A stretch of 64,000 nucleotides of DNA from NCBI RefSeq assembly GCF_002873335.1, contig NZ_MCUW01000009.1:68065-132064 (forward strand). The letters run 5' to 3'. Below are positions 55,069-64,000 of the stretch, in pieces (within the stretch, counting starts at the first letter, position 1; the number at the start of each line of letters is the position of its first letter). The position numbers were made by a program, and so were the translations under genes. A model generated the notes under the pieces. The model was not told the origin of the DNA and ran no database searches. It saw nothing but the letters and a program-made list of their open reading frames with translations. The stretch is from Vibrio sp. 10N.286.49.B1 (GTDB lineage: Bacteria; Pseudomonadota; Gammaproteobacteria; Enterobacterales; Vibrionaceae).

Positions 55069-56264
55069 CCGACATGCTATCGATTCGAGCGCAATTCCCA
55101 GCTCTTGCACAAGATATTGTGTACTTAGACAGCGCAGCCACCACCCAAAAACCACAAGTCGTGATTGATTGTCTGAGTGATTACTATCGAAACCAAAACG
55201 CTAATGTTCATCGCGGTAGCCACTCACTCACGGCACTGGCCACTGGCCGGTTCGAAGCGGCGCGCGATACAGTCGCAAACTTTATAAATGCTAACTCAAG
55301 CAAAGAAATCATCTGGACTCGCGGCGCTACCGAGGCACTGAATTTGATTGCGCAAAGCTATGCACGTAGCACTTTGAAGCCAGGGGATGAAATCCTAGTG
55401 TCCGAGCTGGAGCACCACGCCAATATTGTACCGTGGCAGATTGTCGCCCAGCAAACAGGCGCTGTCGTCGTAAAAATCCCAATGACACCAGATTGTCAGG
55501 TTGATGTACAAACCGTTGCAACCTTGATTAATGAGCGCACAAAAATCGTGGCCATTGCGCAGGTCACTAATGTGACAGGCAGCCGGCTTCCCATTGAAAA
55601 AATCATCGCCGTTACACGCCAACAGAGCGCTGCTATTGTCGTCGTCGATGGCGCTCAAGGCATCGTGCATGAACACACAGATGTTCAGGCGTTAGATGCC
55701 GATTTCTATGTATTTTCGGGCCACAAGCTCTATGCTCCCGCAGGTATTGGTGTGTTATACGGGAAACAAGCACGACTGGAAGCGATGCCACCTTGGCACG
55801 GGGGCGGTAAAATGGTGGAACACGTTAGTTTTGCTAACACCACATTTTCAGGACTTCCCGGTAAGTTTGAGGCCGGCACTCCCAATGTCGCTGGCGCCCT
55901 AGCACTTGCAGCCGCGATTGATTGGCGACAGCAATACGACTTAAAGCAGCTAGAGCAACATGTTTGTGCACTTCAACAACAAGCCTATGATGAACTCAGC
56001 AAGATAGATGACATTACGATTATTGGCTTCCAACCCCACTCCAGTGTGATTACATTTATCATGCAGGGTGTGCATCATCAAGACATCGCCACGTTATTGG
56101 ACCAACAACAAATTGCCGTGCGATCTGGCCATCATTGCGCCCATCCACTCATGGACGCCCTTGGTGTGAAGGGGACCGTGAGGGCTTCATTTGCCATTTA
56201 CAACACCATGGAGGAGGTCGAGCGTTTTGTTCAGGGCGTAAGGAAGTGTGTCGATATACTGTAA
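55065..56264 (+). CDS. csdA: Cysteine desulfurase CsdA
   Basis: PLP enzyme of 399 residues that takes sulfur from cysteine as a persulfide. The PLP Lys is in YVFSGHKLYAP (about 225), the persulfide Cys in RSGHHCAHPLMD (about 358), with the SufS-type (group II) short loop. Its neighbours csdE and tcdA identify it as CsdA rather than SufS. It overlaps yajL by four bases (ATGA). Confidence 0.93.
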   Translation: MTDMLSIRAQFPALAQDIVYLDSAATTQKPQVVIDCLSDYYRNQNANVHRGSHSLTALATGRFEAARDTVANFINANSSKEIIWTRGATEALNLIAQSYARSTLKPGDEILVSELEHHANIVPWQIVAQQTGAVVVKIPMTPDCQVDVQTVATLINERTKIVAIAQVTNVTGSRLPIEKIIAVTRQQSAAIVVVDGAQGIVHEHTDVQALDADFYVFSGHKLYAPAGIGVLYGKQARLEAMPPWHGGGKMVEHVSFANTTFSGLPGKFEAGTPNVAGALALAAAIDWRQQYDLKQLEQHVCALQQQAYDELSKIDDITIIGFQPHSSVITFIMQGVHHQDIATLLDQQQIAVRSGHHCAHPLMDALGVKGTVRASFAIYNTMEEVERFVQGVRKCVDIL

Positions 56265-56341
56265 GCCATCACGATAACTAGTGATGATTGGAGCCTTAGC
56301 GGTTCAACTGAAAATTAGATTTAACAAAGTGTGCTCTTGAC

Positions 56342-56380
56342 AAAAAGCGCCATGCAAACAGGTATTTGCATGGCGCTTTT
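56342..56380. terminator. Bidirectional terminator between csdA and csdE
   Basis: Stem AAAAGCGCCATGCAAA / TTTGCATGGCGCTTTT with short loop in the convergent gap. Confidence 0.92.
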
Positions 56381-56434
56381 CAGTCGTTATTACTATTTAA
56401 TTATTCAACATCGAATCTATACCCGACGCTGATA

Positions 56435-56872
56435 TTACTCGGCGCTTGTTTTTATAGCGGCCACTTTGATACTGTCCACAATCGCTCTTAAACCATTCCC
56501 ACGTGAAGGGCTTAGGTGATTAATCAAATCAAGTTGTTCAAAGTAAGTATTAATATCAAAAGATTGAATTTGTTGTGACGTTTTATGGTGGTAAGCCGCC
56601 AATACAATAGCAATCAACCCGCGAACAATACGCGCATCCGAATCTGCGCCAATATGCCAAACACCGTCCACCTCCGTCATGGTTAGCCAGACTGAGCTTT
56701 CACAACCGGATACCAGTACTTGATCTGATTTTTCTGCGTCATCCATAACGGGTAGCAACTTTCCCCACTGCACCACCTGGCGATATCGCGCTTCCCAACC
56801 GTTCAACTGCGCCATCTTTTGGGCGATGTCGTCGGCACTCAGTTCCGTACCAAAGGGCTGATTCATACTCAT
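56435..56872 (-). CDS. csdE: Sulfur acceptor protein CsdE
   Basis: SufE-family partner of CsdA, about 145 residues; the acceptor Cys is in LVSGCESSVWL. KMAQLNGWEARYRQVVQWGKLLP and LSPSRGNGLRAIVDSI match the family. The start is one of three nearby codons after AGGAGTG (GTG 56875, ATG 56872, ATG 56866). It faces csdA tail to tail and follows tcdA by nine nt. Confidence 0.93.
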   Translation of the reverse strand: MSMNQPFGTELSADDIAQKMAQLNGWEARYRQVVQWGKLLPVMDDAEKSDQVLVSGCESSVWLTMTEVDGVWHIGADSDARIVRGLIAIVLAAYHHKTSQQIQSFDINTYFEQLDLINHLSPSRGNGLRAIVDSIKVAAIKTSAE

Positions 56873-56881
56873 CACTCCTGT

Positions 56882-57691
56882 TTAAGCTCTGTATTTCTGA
56901 ATGAGTTTCTCGACAATTCGAGAAACCGCGACAAACCCAAAACTTGCAGTCACCACCGTTGCTGCGCCAAATCCGCTGGCACAATCCATTCGCTTCGGCC
57001 CTTCTGCCGTAGCTTTAACACCACAAACAGACCCATCGGGTTGAGGGTATTTCAACTGCTCGGTAGAAAAGACACAGTCTATGCCAAACTTACGCGCCGG
57101 ATTCTTAGGGAAATTATGATGGCGACGAAGGGTATCTTTTAGCTTTTTCGCAAGCGGGTCTTGGATGGTTTTTGTCAAATCTGCAATTTGAATCTGCGTA
57201 GGATCGACTTGCCCTCCAGCTCCGCCAGTGGTAATCACTTTAATTTTATTGCTTCGACAATAGGCTAAAAGTGCCGCTTTTGGCTTCATGCTATCAATGG
57301 CATCCAGCACGTAATCGAAGTCTTTGGTGATGTATTGAGCGATGTTCTCTGGCTCAATAAAATCATCAATTAGGTTCACTTTGCATTCAGGGTTAATCAG
57401 CTTAACTCGCTCCGCCATCACCTCAATTTTGCTCTGACCGACGGTGCCTGTCATGGCATGAATTTGGCGGTTAATATTGGTGACACAAACATCATCCATA
57501 TCGATAAGGGTCAGCGCACCTACACCTGTGCGTGCCAACGCCTCGACAGCCCACGAGCCGACACCACCAATCCCAACGACGCAAACATGCGCTGCACGTA
57601 GGATCTCTACCTCACTTTGTCCGTAGAGGCGTCGAGTTCCACCGAAGCGTTGATTATAATTGTCGGAGGCGGGTTGGGTGAGTTCTCGCAT
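56882..57691 (-). CDS. tcdA: tRNA threonylcarbamoyladenosine dehydratase TcdA
   Basis: E1/ThiF-like ATP-dependent enzyme (CsdL) of 269 residues that closes t6A37 in tRNA to cyclic ct6A. Nucleotide motif: VVGIGGVGSWAVEALARTGVG (about 36-56), then LIDMDDVCVTNINRQ and the adenylation Arg region. TTGGAGGQVDPTQI marks the subfamily. A hydrophobic C-terminal segment (FGAATVVTASFGFVAV) may touch the membrane. Likely co-transcribed with csdE. Confidence 0.94.
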   Translation of the reverse strand: MRELTQPASDNYNQRFGGTRRLYGQSEVEILRAAHVCVVGIGGVGSWAVEALARTGVGALTLIDMDDVCVTNINRQIHAMTGTVGQSKIEVMAERVKLINPECKVNLIDDFIEPENIAQYITKDFDYVLDAIDSMKPKAALLAYCRSNKIKVITTGGAGGQVDPTQIQIADLTKTIQDPLAKKLKDTLRRHHNFPKNPARKFGIDCVFSTEQLKYPQPDGSVCGVKATAEGPKRMDCASGFGAATVVTASFGFVAVSRIVEKLIQKYRA

Positions 57692-57714
57692 AACGCTACC
57701 TAGCTGAGTCTGTG

Positions 57715-57748
57715 TAAAAAGAAAGAGTGCGATTTATACGCACTCTTT
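57715..57748 (-). terminator. Terminator after mltA
   Basis: Stem AAAGAGTGC / GCACTCTTT (57722-57748) followed on the minus strand by CTTTTTAC; separates mltA from tcdA. Confidence 0.82.
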
Positions 57749-57788
57749 TAAAAAAGGTCAACTGCTGCACTTTACCTAGTAATTAATT

Positions 57789-58898
57789 CTACTGGGGTGC
57801 GGCTTTATCTGAAGGTAAGAGCCAAGGGTCTTGGGTCTTTGAGTTCTCTAGACCTAACTTCCAGACTCGACCAAAATGTTTATAGTGACCAGCTTGTGTT
57901 CCTGCAAACTCACCTAACCCGTGATACAAATCAAAGTGGTTACCTTTAACCGCCCCGCCGGTATCCAAGACAATCAATAAACGCAGCTCATGCGCCCCAC
58001 TCCACGTCCCATCCGCATTTAACAACGGCACTTCAGCAAGGATAGGTGTTCCCATTGGGAATAGGCTTCGATCGCCTGCAACAGCCGCCATGGCTTGAAG
58101 CGGGATACCGGCCGACCCCGTTACTGGTGCCGCTTTTTGTGGAGAAAAGAACACATAAGACGTGTTCTCTTCTAATAAGGCTTGTACCGTCTTCTCATCC
58201 TGGCTCATCACCCAATCTTTAATGGCCTTGAGTGACATTTTCTCTTTAGGCACCTCTCCGCGCTCGATAAGAACGCGACCAATGCTGACATAGGCTTGGT
58301 TATTTTTTCCAGCATATGCAAAGTATTCTAGGCTATCGTCGTCACCAAAATGCACAAAACCGCTGCCCTGAACTTCCATGATAAATGGGTCAATCAAGTT
58401 ATCGGCATAGCCCAGCTCTAACCCTTGACCATTAAGAGCGCCACCATAAATTTCAGCACGTGTCGGACACTCTTTTTTACAGTCTGGTAAACCATAGACT
58501 GGATATTTAAATGTCGCATCAGGGCTATGACGCAGTTCCATGACCGGTGAAAAGTATCCGGTGAACAGCACATTGCCTTTTTTATCCCCGCCACCCAACT
58601 GAGCCGCTTGCACGCCATACTGACTTAAGGCCTTGGGATCGCCACTTTTTACGGCCCAGACCTGTAACTGTTCATATAAGGGTTGATAGGTTTTTGCCAT
58701 CGACGGTGAGTTTTTTGTCACCTCTTCCGCTTGTTTTTCAAAACTGTTGAAGTTTCGAGGCTGATTAGATTCTATCGTTTCCGTCTTATTGAGCGGCGCG
58801 GCGAATTCATCGTCGTTGTATTGTTGTGCGCGATCCGTTTGCTGAGCGCAACCAAAAACAAGTAAAATCGAGGCCAGTGGAAGAATACGTTTTATCAA
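57789..58898 (-). CDS. mltA: Membrane-bound lytic murein transglycosylase A
   Basis: Outer-membrane lipoprotein of 369 residues (lipobox VFGC, Cys near residue 17) that cleaves peptidoglycan to 1,6-anhydromuropeptides. Marks: FTGYFSPVMELR, the MltA barrel, and the C-terminal 3D domain with LIVLDTGGAVKGNHFDLYHG (catalytic Asp). Products are the substrates of AmpG, also in this window. Confidence 0.96.
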   Translation of the reverse strand: MIKRILPLASILLVFGCAQQTDRAQQYNDDEFAAPLNKTETIESNQPRNFNSFEKQAEEVTKNSPSMAKTYQPLYEQLQVWAVKSGDPKALSQYGVQAAQLGGGDKKGNVLFTGYFSPVMELRHSPDATFKYPVYGLPDCKKECPTRAEIYGGALNGQGLELGYADNLIDPFIMEVQGSGFVHFGDDDSLEYFAYAGKNNQAYVSIGRVLIERGEVPKEKMSLKAIKDWVMSQDEKTVQALLEENTSYVFFSPQKAAPVTGSAGIPLQAMAAVAGDRSLFPMGTPILAEVPLLNADGTWSGAHELRLLIVLDTGGAVKGNHFDLYHGLGEFAGTQAGHYKHFGRVWKLGLENSKTQDPWLLPSDKAAPQ

Positions 58899-58968
58899 GA
58901 TTGTGATCCCTTATTGATGATGCATTCAGGATGGCAAACTCTTTAAAAAATCGCAATAAAACCTAGGG

Positions 58969-59430
58969 TTAACGAAGGCTTTTTTTGTGTTTTCCTGACA
59001 ATTCAAACACAGGGTGATAGTGCATCGGCGATAATTGCTGCAATTGCGTTCGGTTTTGATTCAGAACTTGGTATTGATACAGTGTATCGCCTGCATAAAA
59101 GGTAATCCTATTTTGTTGAAACTCAAAGCTGGTCGCCACCACTCGGTGATTAATCATTACTCCTTTCGCGCTCAATTCAAAGGAGTCTTTCACGTAAGCG
59201 CTTGCTTCCTTTTCTACCCATACTCCAAACACAGAAGACTTCGGGTTTAAATGCTCGTGATAGCGCTGCGCAAGATCTTGATACAGTCCGATAACCGCGA
59301 TCGTCCCGATCAGTGCCAACCCCATTAATAACCATTCGACCCATTTATTTGCATTCGGTACGCGACGTTGATTCGCTAACTCAGACATTGGTACTTCACT
59401 CGTGATACGACTCGATTCATCCTGCTCCAT
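58969..59430 (-). CDS. DUF2850 membrane-anchored protein
   Basis: 153 residues: cytoplasmic N-terminus (about 1-30), one TM helix (WLLMGLALIGTIAVIGLY, about 33-50), then a periplasmic domain with SSVFGVWVEKEASAYVKDSFELSAKGV, the pattern of DUF2850, found mainly in Vibrio. The function is unknown. It lies between mltA and the divergent argA. Confidence 0.75.
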   Translation of the reverse strand: MEQDESSRITSEVPMSELANQRRVPNANKWVEWLLMGLALIGTIAVIGLYQDLAQRYHEHLNPKSSVFGVWVEKEASAYVKDSFELSAKGVMINHRVVATSFEFQQNRITFYAGDTLYQYQVLNQNRTQLQQLSPMHYHPVFELSGKHKKSLR

Positions 59431-59527
59431 TATCCACTCTATCTCCTATTGAAACGATGATCATTGCCATTATTTGAAACAATTCATCATCAGAAAACAC
59501 CGTCGGTAAAATTCCCCTTGCACAAAA

Positions 59528-59545
59528 TTGAATAAAAAGTCATTA
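59528..59545. promoter_or_regulatory. Candidate ARG box upstream of argA
   Basis: TTGAATAAAAAGTCATTA fits the ArgR consensus (TGAAT-N4-ATTCA core) with one change in the right half-site. A second weak copy may lie near 59562-59580. It is about 90 bp before the argA start. Confidence 0.5.
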
Positions 59546-59631
59546 TTTCAACATAAATAACAATGAATATTGATGGTTATCACTGACGCTTATTCAATAT
59601 TCATTGCATCGACGCAGAGAAGGTCATTACC

Positions 59632-60969
59632 GTGAAAATCCGTAGCACTGCCCTAGTAAAAGGATTCAGGCAATCCACCCCTTATGTTAATGCCCATAGA
59701 AACAAAACGATGGTCATTACACTCGGTGGTGAAGCTTTTTCGGACAAAAATTTCGGTAATATCATCAGCGATATTGCCTTGCTTCACAGCCTAGGTGTGA
59801 AGTTGATTCTTGTGCACGGCGCTCGCCCTCAGATCAATGAACTGCTGGAAAAAAATGATTGCTATTGCCCATACCACAAAGGCACTCGTGTCACCGACGA
59901 GCGCTCACTGGGTTACGTAATGCAAGCAACCGGCCGGCTCCAGCTTGATATCACTGCTCGCCTTTCAATGAGCCTAAACAACACCCCAATGGCTGGTACG
60001 CAGCTCAATGTCGTCAGTGGTAATTTTGTTATTGCTCAACCACTTGGTGTCGATGATGGTGTTGATTTTTGTCACAGTGGCAAGGTTCGCCGCATTGATA
60101 TCGACGGTATAAACCGAGTCCTTAACCAAGGTTCCATTGTATTATTAGGACCTGTGGCGGGCTCTGTGACGGGCGAAACGTTCAACCTACTCTCTGAAGA
60201 AGTGGCGACCAAGGTCGCGATAAAATTAAATGCCGACAAGCTTATTGGGTTTTGTTCAGAGCAAGGCGTATTGGATAATAATGGCAATGCATTAGCTGAA
60301 TTATTCCCAACGGAAGTCAACCGCATCATCACCGAACTGGAGATCAACGAAGCACATTACCCAGAACGAAGCAGCGGTACATTACGCTTCCTGCGAGCGG
60401 CAAAAGCGGCATGCCATGCGGGCGTACCGCGTTGTCACCTCATTAGTTACAAATTAGACGGCGCTCTGATTCAAGAGCTGTTCTCTCTCGATGGCATCGG
60501 CACACAAATAGTCAAAGCGAGTGCCGAACAAGTGAGACAAGCAGAAATCGATGATATTGGCGGAATATTCGACCTGATTCGTCCCTTAGAAGAACAAGGA
60601 GTACTCGTTAGACGCTCAAGGGAGCAACTTGAGCAAGAGATTCATCAGTTCACCATTATAGAAAAAGATGGCCTCATCATTGGCTGCGCCGCTCTCTATC
60701 CATATAGCGAAGACAGAATGGCGGAAATGGCATGTGTCGCCATTCATACTGACTATCGCGATGGCAATCGCGGGTTATTATTGCTTAATCACATGAAACA
60801 ACAGTCTAAATCGAAAGGTATCGAGCAAATCTTTGTCCTCACTACACACAGCCTTCACTGGTTTAGAGAACAAGGATTCCATGAAATCGGTGTAGAATCA
60901 CTACCAATGAGTAAGCAAGATTTTTACAATTTTCAACGTAAATCCAAGATCTTATCCATCCCAATTTAG
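59632..60969 (+). CDS. argA: N-acetylglutamate synthase
   Basis: First step of arginine synthesis, feedback-inhibited by arginine. 445 residues: an amino-acid-kinase-like regulatory domain ([25 protein letters not shown]) to about 290 and a C-terminal GNAT acetyltransferase domain ([26 protein letters not shown], acetyl-CoA loop). GTG start after GAAGG. An ARG-box-like site lies upstream; the csdA-csdE-tcdA-mltA-argA order follows E. coli. Confidence 0.97.
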   Translation: MKIRSTALVKGFRQSTPYVNAHRNKTMVITLGGEAFSDKNFGNIISDIALLHSLGVKLILVHGARPQINELLEKNDCYCPYHKGTRVTDERSLGYVMQATGRLQLDITARLSMSLNNTPMAGTQLNVVSGNFVIAQPLGVDDGVDFCHSGKVRRIDIDGINRVLNQGSIVLLGPVAGSVTGETFNLLSEEVATKVAIKLNADKLIGFCSEQGVLDNNGNALAELFPTEVNRIITELEINEAHYPERSSGTLRFLRAAKAACHAGVPRCHLISYKLDGALIQELFSLDGIGTQIVKASAEQVRQAEIDDIGGIFDLIRPLEEQGVLVRRSREQLEQEIHQFTIIEKDGLIIGCAALYPYSEDRMAEMACVAIHTDYRDGNRGLLLLNHMKQQSKSKGIEQIFVLTTHSLHWFREQGFHEIGVESLPMSKQDFYNFQRKSKILSIPI

Positions 60970-61081
60970 TGACCTACATTATATAAAACCGATTGCTATT
61001 AATTAATTGCATAAATTATTTTACAACGCGCCAATAACTGTCTAAAATTCGCACAAATTACAGAGTGTTTTGTGATGTAAA

Positions 61082-61138
61082 TCCCAATAAGTTGGGAAAA
61101 CGCAGGGATAGCTACGTGTGCCACGACTGCCGTTGAGA
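61082..61138 (+). promoter_or_regulatory. Structured leader before the small ORF
   Basis: Two predicted hairpins: TCCCAA-TAAG-TTGGGA (61082-61097) and a larger one in which AACGCAG (from 61099) can pair with CTGCCGTT (61127-61134) around an inner CGTG-TGC-CACG stem. The GGGATAGCTACG stretch in between stays open. It looks more ordered than the surroundings; I could not match it to a riboswitch class. Confidence 0.4.
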
Positions 61139-61147
61139 GCAATATTT

Positions 61148-61327
61148 ATGCGTACTGTTATTTGTAATTCTGTCCAAAGCTTTTGGGATATGGCTGAAAA
61201 CCACTTTCTTGAAGGCTTAAATGTTCATTGTGTGTTCCCCGCATCTGACAAGATTCAGTCACTGATGGGGCACTACCAAGAGCAATATAAGATCAATAAA
61301 ATCACTTTTTCTGAAGTGTTTAACTGA
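61148..61327 (+). CDS. Small hypothetical protein of 59 residues
   Basis: Begins MRTVICNSVQSFWDMAENHF and ends NKITFSEVFN; a soluble, mixed-charge small protein I do not recognise. GAGAGC lies eight nt before the ATG. A GTG-initiated form from 61118 would run through the leader hairpin. It is the only ORF between argA and the AT-rich gap. Confidence 0.5.
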   Translation: MRTVICNSVQSFWDMAENHFLEGLNVHCVFPASDKIQSLMGHYQEQYKINKITFSEVFN

Positions 61328-61993
61328 TCTTATCCTCCTCAAAACTAACACTTCTCGACCAGGGACGGTCTTGATATTAAAGTATCTTGATATCAATGTA
61401 TTTAGCTCCCATTAGGTTCGATATACACGCTTGTTATTCCAGCCCATGCTCATAAAACTCTCGTCATAACGACAGCTAATACAGACAACCCTTCACATAC
61501 AGACTATATTTTCACCTTTGATGAAGGATAATCGGTAAATATATAAAGCAAACAAACCATAAATATTAGGCATGAGATATTTGATTTACCCTTGTAATAC
61601 ATAATCAATAAAACTGGCAATAAATCACACTTTTAAAACCATGTATTAAATTAACCATTTAAATACAACAAAACAGATTTAAATGATGAAAATAAAATTT
61701 CAATAGATTTAAATACCAATAAATGTACAATATTAAACATTAATGAATAGTTACCAAAGACTATAAGCTACAATTGAAATGATGTCTTAATCATTTAAAA
61801 ACAAAGTCTTAAAAAAACCATCATCAAAAAACAATATTATCATTATCAAAAAACATGCAAATATGTAAACACATTGAAGCATCATATTATACACTCCACT
61901 CACAACACTGCACATGTAACAAAATATTAATGACACTCTATTAGTTGTTATATGTGAGATATTGAATCAAGTGCTAATAGAAGTGATTTAAAA
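61328..61993. other. Long AT-rich intergenic region upstream of the LysR gene
   Basis: 666 bp, strikingly rich in A and T (for example the stretch 61600-61870) compared with the coding average. I found no credible ORF, no tRNA and no transposon ends. It probably contains the LysR promoter and may be a silenced, H-NS-type region. Confidence 0.5.
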
Positions 61994-62881
61994 ATGACGA
62001 TTCAAATAGATAACATTTATTCATTTATCGCCGCTGCCGAAAATGGGTCATTTAGTGCTGCTGGAAGGAAGCTCAATAAGACTCAAGCTGCGATCAGCCT
62101 TTCAATACAGAATTTAGAAGCAGATTTAGGGTATGCTTTATTCGACCGCAGTAGGAGGTACCCTGTATTGACAGAGAAGGGGAAATTCCTTTTGAAAGGC
62201 GCTCGGATGATGATATCTCAATACAACAATTTTGTTGAACAATCTCGAAATATATTCAGCACTAACCCATCACATATATCCATTGGCATTGATCCACTCA
62301 TTTTCGCACCTGAGGTCATTGATGTTTTAAGTGATTTCTCAAAATTATTTCCAACCGTTCGAATAAATTTAGTGCAACAATCTAGTGCGAACTTGCATGA
62401 AAAAATTGAACAGGACGAGATTGACATGGCTATTGGATTATTCAAAGTGTCTGACCGGACAACGTTGAACTGTGTTTTGGGTTACTATGTCAATTTTAGT
62501 TGGGTCGCTTCACCTCGATATTACGACCAAAACGTCTCCAACATGCTGTCCTACGAAGAGTTTTGCAACATGAGAATTCTTGTTGTTGACGGTATAAAAA
62601 ACGTCATTAATCGTGATGTTTGTGATGCATTCCAAACCTGGGAAATTCAAGACTCACTCACAGCATTATCGCTATGCAAAAATGGCGTTGGTTTAGCCTG
62701 CCTACCTGACTTTATCGTTGTCGGTGATATCGCATCTCAGCAATTGATGAAGATCCCTTTAGCCTTCGACAAATTAAATAAATCCTATTGCAGAACATCT
62801 ACACTGTTGAAAAAGACGTTAGGTAAATCTCCATCTTTAAACTGGTTACAATACAGAATCTCAAACATCGATCGATTATAG
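61994..62881 (+). CDS. LysR-family transcriptional regulator
   Basis: 295 residues: N-terminal wHTH (IYSFIAAAENGSFSAAGRKLNKTQAAISLSIQNLEADLGYALFDRS, about 7-52) with the LysR linker helix, then a periplasmic-binding-protein-like effector domain. It is an orphan regulator; LysR genes often control a divergent neighbour, but here the divergent side is the AT-rich gap. The target is unknown, possibly the convergent DUF1501 gene. Confidence 0.9.
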   Translation: MTIQIDNIYSFIAAAENGSFSAAGRKLNKTQAAISLSIQNLEADLGYALFDRSRRYPVLTEKGKFLLKGARMMISQYNNFVEQSRNIFSTNPSHISIGIDPLIFAPEVIDVLSDFSKLFPTVRINLVQQSSANLHEKIEQDEIDMAIGLFKVSDRTTLNCVLGYYVNFSWVASPRYYDQNVSNMLSYEEFCNMRILVVDGIKNVINRDVCDAFQTWEIQDSLTALSLCKNGVGLACLPDFIVVGDIASQQLMKIPLAFDKLNKSYCRTSTLLKKTLGKSPSLNWLQYRISNIDRL

Positions 62882-62974
62882 CCACCAAATCATGGACGAA
62901 GGCGTTAATTTACCCTCAAATGAATAGATAATGATTGATGACCTTGCCACATAGTGACGTCCTTACTTTCGGAT

Positions 62975-63021
62975 TTTAAAAAGCCAAACCGCCACTACCT
63001 GATGATCGTGGCGGTTTGGCG
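62975..63021 (-). terminator. Terminator after the DUF1501 gene
   Basis: 13-bp perfect stem (GCCAAACCGCCAC / GTGGCGGTTTGGC, 62983-62995 and 63008-63020) followed on the minus strand by a T-rich run. Confidence 0.88.
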
Positions 63022-63031
63022 CACGCTTAAA

Positions 63032-64000
63032 TTAAATACTGATAGGGTTCGCAACACCTAATGCATATTTAATCCCCTGCTCAGTTTGGGCTAAGCCTAG
63101 TTTTTCTCTGACTAATTGATGTACATGTTCAGGCGTCAAATGCTCCCCTTCGGCATCCTCTTTTAGCGTATTCATATCAATTTTATTTGCGTAGTGACCA
63201 TCTGTTGTCGTTCCTATCACTTGGTTTCCTAACCCCCAAGTTTTATTCATGACCAAATAACTATTGATTGGCCAATGATCTTTGCCCGCACTCCCGTTAT
63301 AAGCAGGGGTTCTAGAAAAATCAGAACCGACTAGAACCGTGAGACGGTCAGCAATGCCGCCCGCTTCAGCGACTTGCCAAATATAATCAACATGCCGCGT
63401 CAAACGATCTAAGCTATCTATCTGGCCGACGTCATTGTTAAAATGCGTATCAAACCCATAACACGCAATATCGGCACTGGATGTATAGCCAGAGCACAGT
63501 CCAGCCATCATAAAGGTGAACGTTTGATCCACCCCATCAGGCACCGTTTCTTTTAATGTCTGATGGTATTCAGCGAGTTTGTATAAATACTGATTTTGTT
63601 CACTCGTGCTCTTAAACCTTTTTAAGCGAGCATTGTCACCCGCGAGCAGGCTTGTATTGTTAACCAACCGTTCTGTTGAAAATTTATGCGCACTTTCAAG
63701 TAGTTGCTCTTCATTTCCTATATAGATTGAACTCGTTGTTCCGCCTTTATGGTTATACGGGTAAGCCGCTTTAGCAATTAAATCATCAGAATTGCCAGAC
63801 AAGTTGAACCCAGACACTAAGTCCTTGGTATTTTTATACTCTGACGAAGTCATAAAGGGGATGGCGAGTTCTGCGTTCGCATTACTGGCATTGAGTGCGC
63901 CGAGTGTTGGATGCGTGCGAGATATCTTTCCTGATACTGAGTAAATGACACCTGACGTGTGATTAACCGTATTCATATTGACACCATTAATCACGAGAGT
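63032..64000 (-). CDS. DUF1501 family protein, C-terminal part (runs off window)
   Basis: At least 322 residues, the C-terminal part; the frame is open past 64000, and DUF1501 proteins usually have about 400-500 residues with a Tat signal that would lie off the window. GFDTHFNND and DRLTVLVGSDFSRTPAYNGSAGKDHWP are the alkaline-phosphatase-like metal-site blocks of the family. Typically a secreted protein paired with a DUF1800 protein; the substrate is unknown. It ends at a strong terminator. Confidence 0.8.
   Translation of the reverse strand, partial: TLVINGVNMNTVNHTSGVIYSVSGKISRTHPTLGALNASNANAELAIPFMTSSEYKNTKDLVSGFNLSGNSDDLIAKAAYPYNHKGGTTSSIYIGNEEQLLESAHKFSTERLVNNTSLLAGDNARLKRFKSTSEQNQYLYKLAEYHQTLKETVPDGVDQTFTFMMAGLCSGYTSSADIACYGFDTHFNNDVGQIDSLDRLTRHVDYIWQVAEAGGIADRLTVLVGSDFSRTPAYNGSAGKDHWPINSYLVMNKTWGLGNQVIGTTTDGHYANKIDMNTLKEDAEGEHLTPEHVHQLVREKLGLAQTEQGIKYALGVANPISI

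Noticed and set aside
61060..61140. Cyclic-di-GMP (GEMM) riboswitch
   Set aside because: Some resemblance (hairpin followed by ACGCA and TAGC), but the conserved CACGCACAGGGCAAACC and GCAAAGCC segments and the GNRA loop are missing.
1..64000. CRISPR arrays, tRNA/rRNA genes, insertion sequences, integrases or prophage genes
   Set aside because: None found by reading both strands: no regularly spaced repeats, no tRNA cloverleaf with CCA end noticed, no transposase or phage protein among the frames.

Overview
The window is a gene-dense, mostly core stretch of a gammaproteobacterial chromosome, almost certainly the large chromosome of a Vibrio or close relative. Reasons: a complete nqrABCDEF sodium-pumping NADH:quinone oxidoreductase with apbE and nqrM; families typical of Vibrionaceae (DUF3332, DUF3549, DUF3301 and DUF2850 proteins, an OmpK/Tsx-type porin); and gene orders shared with enterobacteria (nrdR-ribD-ribE-nusB-thiL-pgpA; pepD/gpt-frsA-crl-proBA; bolA-yajG-ampG; panE-yajL; csdA-csdE-tcdA-mltA-argA; csrB next to yqcC-truC). 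I see no rRNA, tRNA, CRISPR array, insertion sequence or prophage. The species cannot be fixed from the sequence alone.

Layout. 1-12.4 kb: ferredoxin fdxA, an FAD oxidoreductase, a small beta-barrel protein, a DUF3332 lipoprotein, a BCCT transporter, a DEAD-box helicase, a YehS homologue, a chemoreceptor, a crotonase and several small unknown ORFs. 12.4-21.1 kb: a minus-strand block with yihG, the riboflavin/thiamine/phospholipid run nrdR-ribD-ribE-ribB-ribH-nusB-thiL-pgpA, and yqcC-truC. 21.2-24.6 kb: DUF3549 and DUF3301 genes, a GNAT enzyme, the CsrB regulatory RNA with its promoter and a VarA/UvrY-type box, and a wHTH-like/YaiI pair. 24.7-34 kb: proA, proB, crl, frsA, gpt, a purine permease with a PurR box, a 28-codon ORF with its own promoter and terminator, then pepD, yaeP and a DUF4250 gene. 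34-38 kb: an NSS symporter and the LexA-controlled dinB-(Gre-like)-(DUF2884) operon. 38-45.4 kb: nqrM, apbE and nqrF-A. 45.9-53.5 kb: bolA, rlmG, yajG, a cyclophilin, ampG, a ChrR/ECF sigma pair, a LON-domain protein and an OmpK/Tsx porin. 53.5-61.3 kb: panE-yajL-csdA facing csdE-tcdA, then mltA, a DUF2850 gene, argA and a small ORF. 61.3-64 kb: a long AT-rich gap, an orphan LysR regulator and the C-terminal part of a DUF1501 protein; this end looks accessory.

How the parts work together. NqrA-F pumps Na+. ApbE attaches FMN to the SGAT threonines seen in NqrB and NqrC, NqrM matures the iron site, and the rib genes make the flavin. Purine uptake (permease) and salvage (gpt) sit behind one PurR box. 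csdA/csdE supply sulfur transfer and tcdA cyclises t6A in tRNA. csrB is predicted to titrate CsrA under VarS/VarA control. Best leads for new biology: the 28-codon transcription unit at 31.3-31.6 kb, the 38-codon Cys-rich ORF at 6.2 kb, the heptamer repeat running into the chrR stop codon, and the structured leader and small ORF after argA.
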